Source: Setophaga petechia (taxonomy: Eukaryota; Chordata; Aves; Passeriformes; Parulidae). From it: a DNA stretch of 64,000 nucleotides. The position numbers and the translations under genes were made by a program. The stretch spans positions 1,185,501-1,249,500 of the forward strand of contig JANCRA010000120.1 in assembly GCA_024362935.1 (NCBI GenBank), written 5' to 3'. This document shows positions 60,257 through 64,000 of the stretch, piece by piece. Below the pieces are notes generated by a model. The model had not been told where the DNA came from, did no database searches, and saw nothing but the letters and a program-made list of their open reading frames with translations. Position 1 is the stretch's first letter. Every line of letters starts with the position of its first letter.

Positions 60257-62256
60257 ACTTGAAAGGAAGGCGTCTTAGACAACTTTCTTTTTCTTGTGTC
60301 AAAAAACTCTGCAGCCCTCTCTGCAACATCTACAACACGATGGAAGTTGTTTAGTGAGCAGGAAGGTTTTTTCCTTGGGAGACATAGTGAAAAAGCTTTT
60401 TCCTTAGATGTAGGTATCAAAAAACACTTACTGCAGTGCACTGAACAGCTAATTGCTACACAGAACTGGGATTGTGTTAGCAGCTTGCAAAGTGCTAGAA
60501 AACAGTACTTTCCCACTCTCTTGCCTTTCCCTTCACATTAATACTTGAAAGGAAGGCATCTTAGACAACTTTCTTTTTCTTGTGTCAAAAAACTCTGCAG
60601 CCCTCTCTGCAACATCTACAACACGAAGGAAGTTGCTAAGTGAGCAGGAAGGTTTTCTCCTTGCGAGACATAGTGAAAAAGCTATTTGCTTAGATGTAGG
60701 TGACAAGAAACACTTACTGCAGTGCACTGAAAAGCTAATTGCTACACAGCACTGCGATTGTGTTAGCAGCCTGCAAAGTGCTAGAAAACAGTACTTTCCC
60801 ACTCTCTTGCCTTTCCCTTCACATTAATACTTGAAAGGAAGGCATCTTAGACAACTTTCTTTTTCTTGTGTCAAAAAACTCTGCAGCCCTCTCTGCAACA
60901 TCTACAACACGATGAAAGTTGTTTAGTGAGCAGGAAGGTTTTCTCCTTGCGGGACATAGTGAAAAAGCTATTTGCTCAGATGTAGGTATCAAGAAACACT
61001 TACTGCAGTGCACTGAACAGCTAATTGCTACACAGAACTGGGATTGTGTTAGCAGCCTGAAAAGTGCTAGAAAACAGTACTTTCCCACTCTCTTGCCTTT
61101 CCCTTCACATTAATACTTGAAAGGAAGGCGTCTTAGAAACTTTCTTTTTCTTGTGTCAAAAAACTCTGCAGCCCTCTCTGCAACATCTACATCACGATGG
61201 AATTTGTTTAGTGAGCAGGAAGGTTTTCTCCTTGCGAGACAAAGTGAAAAAGCTATTTGCTCAGATGTAGGTGAAAAGAAACACTTACTGCAGTGCAGTG
61301 ACAAGTTAATTGGTACACAGCACTGGGATTGTGTTAGCAGCTCTCAAAGTGCTAGAAAACACTACTTTCCCACTCTCTTGCCTTTCCCTTCACATTAATA
61401 CTTGAAAGGAAGGCGTCTTAGACAACTTTCTTTTACATTTTGCAAAACACACTGCAGCCCTCTGTGCAACTTGTAGAACACGATAGGAAATGTTTAGTGA
61501 GCAAGAAGGTTTTCTCCTTGCGAGACATAGTGAAAAAGCATTTGCTTAGATGTAGGTGACAAGAAACACTTACTGCAGTGCAGTGACAAGTTAATTGGTA
61601 CACAGCACTGGGATTGTGTTAGCAGCCTGCAAAGTGCTAGAAAACAGTACTTTCCCACTCTCTTGCCTTTCCCTTCACATTAATACTTGAAAGGAAGGCG
61701 TCTTAGACAACTTTCTTTTTCTTGTGTCAAAAATCTCTGCAGCCCTCTCTGCAACATCTACAACACGATGGAAGTTGTTTAGTGCGCAGGAAGGTTTTCT
61801 CCTTGCGAGACATTGTGAAAAAGCTATTTGCTTAGATGTAGGTGACAAGAAACACTTACTGCAGTGCACTGAACAGCTAATTGCTACACAGCACTGGGAT
61901 TGTGTTAGCAGCTTGCAAAGTGCTAGAAAACAGTACTTTCCCACTCTCTTGCCTTTCCCTTCACATTAATACTTGAAAGGAAGGCGTCTTAGACAACTTT
62001 CTTTTTCTTGTGTCAAAACACACTGCAGCCCTCTGTGCAACTTCTAGAACACGATAGGAGATGTTTAGTGAGCAGGAAGGTTTTCTCCTTGGGAGACATA
62101 GTGAAAAAGCTATTTGCTTAGATGTAGGTGACAAGAAACACTTACTGCAGTGCACTGAAATGCTAACTGCTACACAGCACTAGTACTGTGTTAGCAGCTT
62201 GCAAAGTGCTAGAAAACAGTACTTTCCCACTCTCTTGCCTTTCCCTTAACATTAAT
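59685..62256. repeat. 9-mer higher-order repeat, copy A (2,572 bp)
   Basis: Nine monomers recur at an offset of 2,572 bp, which is nine times 286 minus two. Markers are the ttgctgcaaa unit with gagatatag (60088), the unit combining ttttttccttggg and gtatcaa (60370-60420), the gcctgaaaag unit (61057) and the cttagaaac unit (61134). Private bases are acgaaggaag (60623), gtgaaaag (61271) and acactactttcc (61359). The last is a rare change in the otherwise constant segment. Confidence 0.87.
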
Positions 62257-64000
62257 ACTTGAAAGGAAGGCGTCTTTGACAACATTGTTTTACATTTTGC
62301 AAAACACACTGCAGCCCTCTCTGCAACTTCTACAACACGATGGAAGTTGTTTAGTGAGCAGCAACGTTTTCCCCTTGCGAGACAAAGTGAAAAAGCTATT
62401 TGCTCAGATGTAGGTATCAAGAAACACTTACTGCCGTGCACTGACAAGCTAATTGCTACACAGCACTGCGATTGTGTTAGCAGCTTGCAAAGTGCTAGAA
62501 AACAGTACTTTCCCACTCTCTTGCCTTTCCCTTCACATTAATACTTGAAAGGAAGGCGTCTTAGACAACTTTCTTTTTCTTGCTGCAAAACACACTGCAG
62601 CCCTCTGTGCAACTTCTAGAACACGATAGGAGATGTTTAGTGAGCAAGAAGGTTTTCTCCTTGCGAGATATAGTGAAAAAGCTATTTGCTTAGATGTAGG
62701 TGACAAGAAACACTTACTGCAGTGCACTGAACAGCTAATTGCTACACAGAACTGGGATTGTGTTAGCAGCTTGCAAAGTGCTAGAAAACAGTACTTTCCC
62801 ACTCTCTTGCCTTTCCCTTCACATTAATACTTGAAAGGAAGGCATCTTAGACAACTTTCTTTTTCTTGTGTCAAAAAACTCTGCAGCCCTCTCTGCAACA
62901 TCTACAACACGATGGAAGTTGTTTAGTGAGCAGGAAGGTTTTTTCCTTGGGAGACATAGTGAAAAAGCTTTTTCCTTAGATGTAGGTATCAAGAAACACT
63001 TACTGCAGTGCACTGAACAGCTAATTGCTACACAGAACTGGGATTGTGTTAGCAGCTTGCAAAGTGCTAGAAAACAGTACTTTCCCACTCTCTTGCCTTT
63101 CCCTTCACATTAATACTTGAAAGGAAGGCATCTTAGACAACTTTCTTTTTCTTGTGTCAAAAAACTCTGCAGCCCTCTCTGCAACATCTACAACACGATG
63201 GAAGTTGCTAAGTGAGCAGGAAGGTTTTCTCCTTGCGAGACATAGTGAAAAAGCTATTTGCTTAGATGTAGGTGACAAGAAACACTTACTGCAGTGCACT
63301 GAAAAGCTAACTGCTACACAGCACTGCGATTGTGTTAGCAGCCTGCAAAGTGCTAGAAAACAGTACTTTCCCACTCTCTTGCCTTTCCCTTCACATTAAT
63401 ACTTGAAAGGAAGGCATCTTAGACAACTTTCTTTTTCTTGTGTCAAAAAACTCTGCAGCCCTCTCTGCAACATCTACAACACGATGAAAGTTGTTTAGTG
63501 AGCAGGAAGGTTTTCTCCTTGCGGGACATAGTGAAAAAGCTATTTGCTCAGATGTAGGTATCAAGAAACACTTACTGCAGTGCACTGAACAGCTAATTGC
63601 TACACAGAACTGGGATTGTGTTAGCAGCCTGAAAAGTGCTAGAAAACAGTACTTTCCCACTCTCTTGCCTTTCCCTTGACATTAATACTTGAAAGGAAGG
63701 CGTCTTAGAAACTTTCTTTTTCTTGTGTCAAAAAACTCTGCAGCCCTCTCTGCAACATCTACATCACGATGGAATTTGTTTAGTGAGCAGGAAGGTTTTC
63801 TCCTTGCGAGACAAAGTGAAAAAGCTATTTGCTCAGATGTAGGTGACAAGAAACACTTACTGCAGTGCAGTGACAAGTTAATTGGTACACAGCACTGGGA
63901 TTGTGTTAGCAGCTCTCAAAGTGCTAGAAAACAGTACTTTCCCACTCTCTTGCCTTTCCCTTCACATTAATACTTGAAAGGAAGGCGTCTTAGACAACTT
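62257..64000. repeat. 9-mer higher-order repeat, copy B, cut by window end
   Basis: This second copy of the 9-mer is followed to the end of the window, through the cttagaaac unit and the start of the next monomer. It carries private changes ttgacaacattg (62276-62287) and, in the normally constant segment, cccttaacatt (62244, just before the block) and cccttgacatt (63672). The array continues beyond the window. Confidence 0.86.

Larger units (their letters stand above)
1..64000. repeat. Satellite array of ~286-bp monomers, whole window
   Basis: The whole window is built from a head-to-tail monomer of about 286 bp. The landmark acttgaaagg recurs at 187, 473, 759, 1045, 1331, 1617 and onward at spacings of 286, with occasional 285, 282, 287, 288 or 440. 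About 220 units fit. All units point the same way. Within a unit the order is: pyrimidine run (ctttctttttctt), ctgcag, a gagcag/gttttctcc segment, gaaaaagct, agatgtagg, a second ctgcag, gattgtgttagcag, and agaaaacagtactttccc. The array enters and leaves the window mid-monomer. No gene, RNA gene or recognised transposon interrupts it; the only foreign sequence is a 200-bp CpG-rich insert present four times. I do not recognise the family by name. Confidence 0.97.

Noticed and set aside
1..64000. CRISPR array
   Set aside because: The period is 286 bp and the units are similar along their full length. There are no short identical repeats separated by unique spacers, and no cas genes.

Overview
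The window is one uninterrupted block of eukaryotic satellite DNA, with no recognisable functional gene. About 220 head-to-tail copies of a monomer of about 286 bp run from the first base to the last, and both window edges fall inside a monomer, so the array continues on both sides. The size, the multi-level higher-order structure and the near-identity of distant copies point to a pericentromeric, centromeric or sex-chromosome heterochromatin block of a complex eukaryote. The CpG-rich, promoter-like 200-bp insert makes a vertebrate my best guess, with low confidence. Nothing bacterial, viral or plasmid-like is present.

Layout. Standard monomers fall into at least four subfamilies. They are separated by the stretch just after the pyrimidine run (ttgtgtcaaa, ttgttacag, tttacattttgc or ttgctgcaaa) and by linked variants further on. 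They are nested in repeats of many sizes: a 4-mer (1,143 bp; 1045-3330), an 18-mer (5,145 bp; about 8236-18525), a 7-mer/8-mer/10-mer/10-mer series (22790-32668, again at 38666-49.7 kb), 6-mers (1,715 bp at 50101-53530 and 1,712 bp at 57119-60256) and a 9-mer (2,572 bp; 59685-64000). Above these sits a 15,876-bp unit of about 55 monomers, present as two complete adjacent copies (about 16793-32668 and 32669-48544) that looked identical wherever I compared them.

Every large unit carries one diverged cassette of about 1.5 kb (4796, 20671, 36547 and 54428). It contains four old, strongly diverged monomers and then a composite unit in which about 46 bp of monomer is replaced by a 200-bp CpG-rich insert (6061, 21936, 37812 and 55693). 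The insert has E2F-like and ETS-like sites and is followed 17 bp later by a good splice-donor-like sequence.

Two observations stand out. First, the diverged monomers suggest the ancestral monomer was 288 bp, or 96 codons, with a reading frame that runs across monomer boundaries. The modern 286-bp monomer has lost 2 bp at the boundary and stops in every copy. The satellite may therefore descend from a tandem coding repeat. Second, the CpG insert plus splice donor, upstream of many acceptor-like sites in the monomers, could be a promoter for a satellite transcript carried once per large unit. Both are inferences. The short open frames that recur every 286 bp are by-products of the monomer and are not called as genes.
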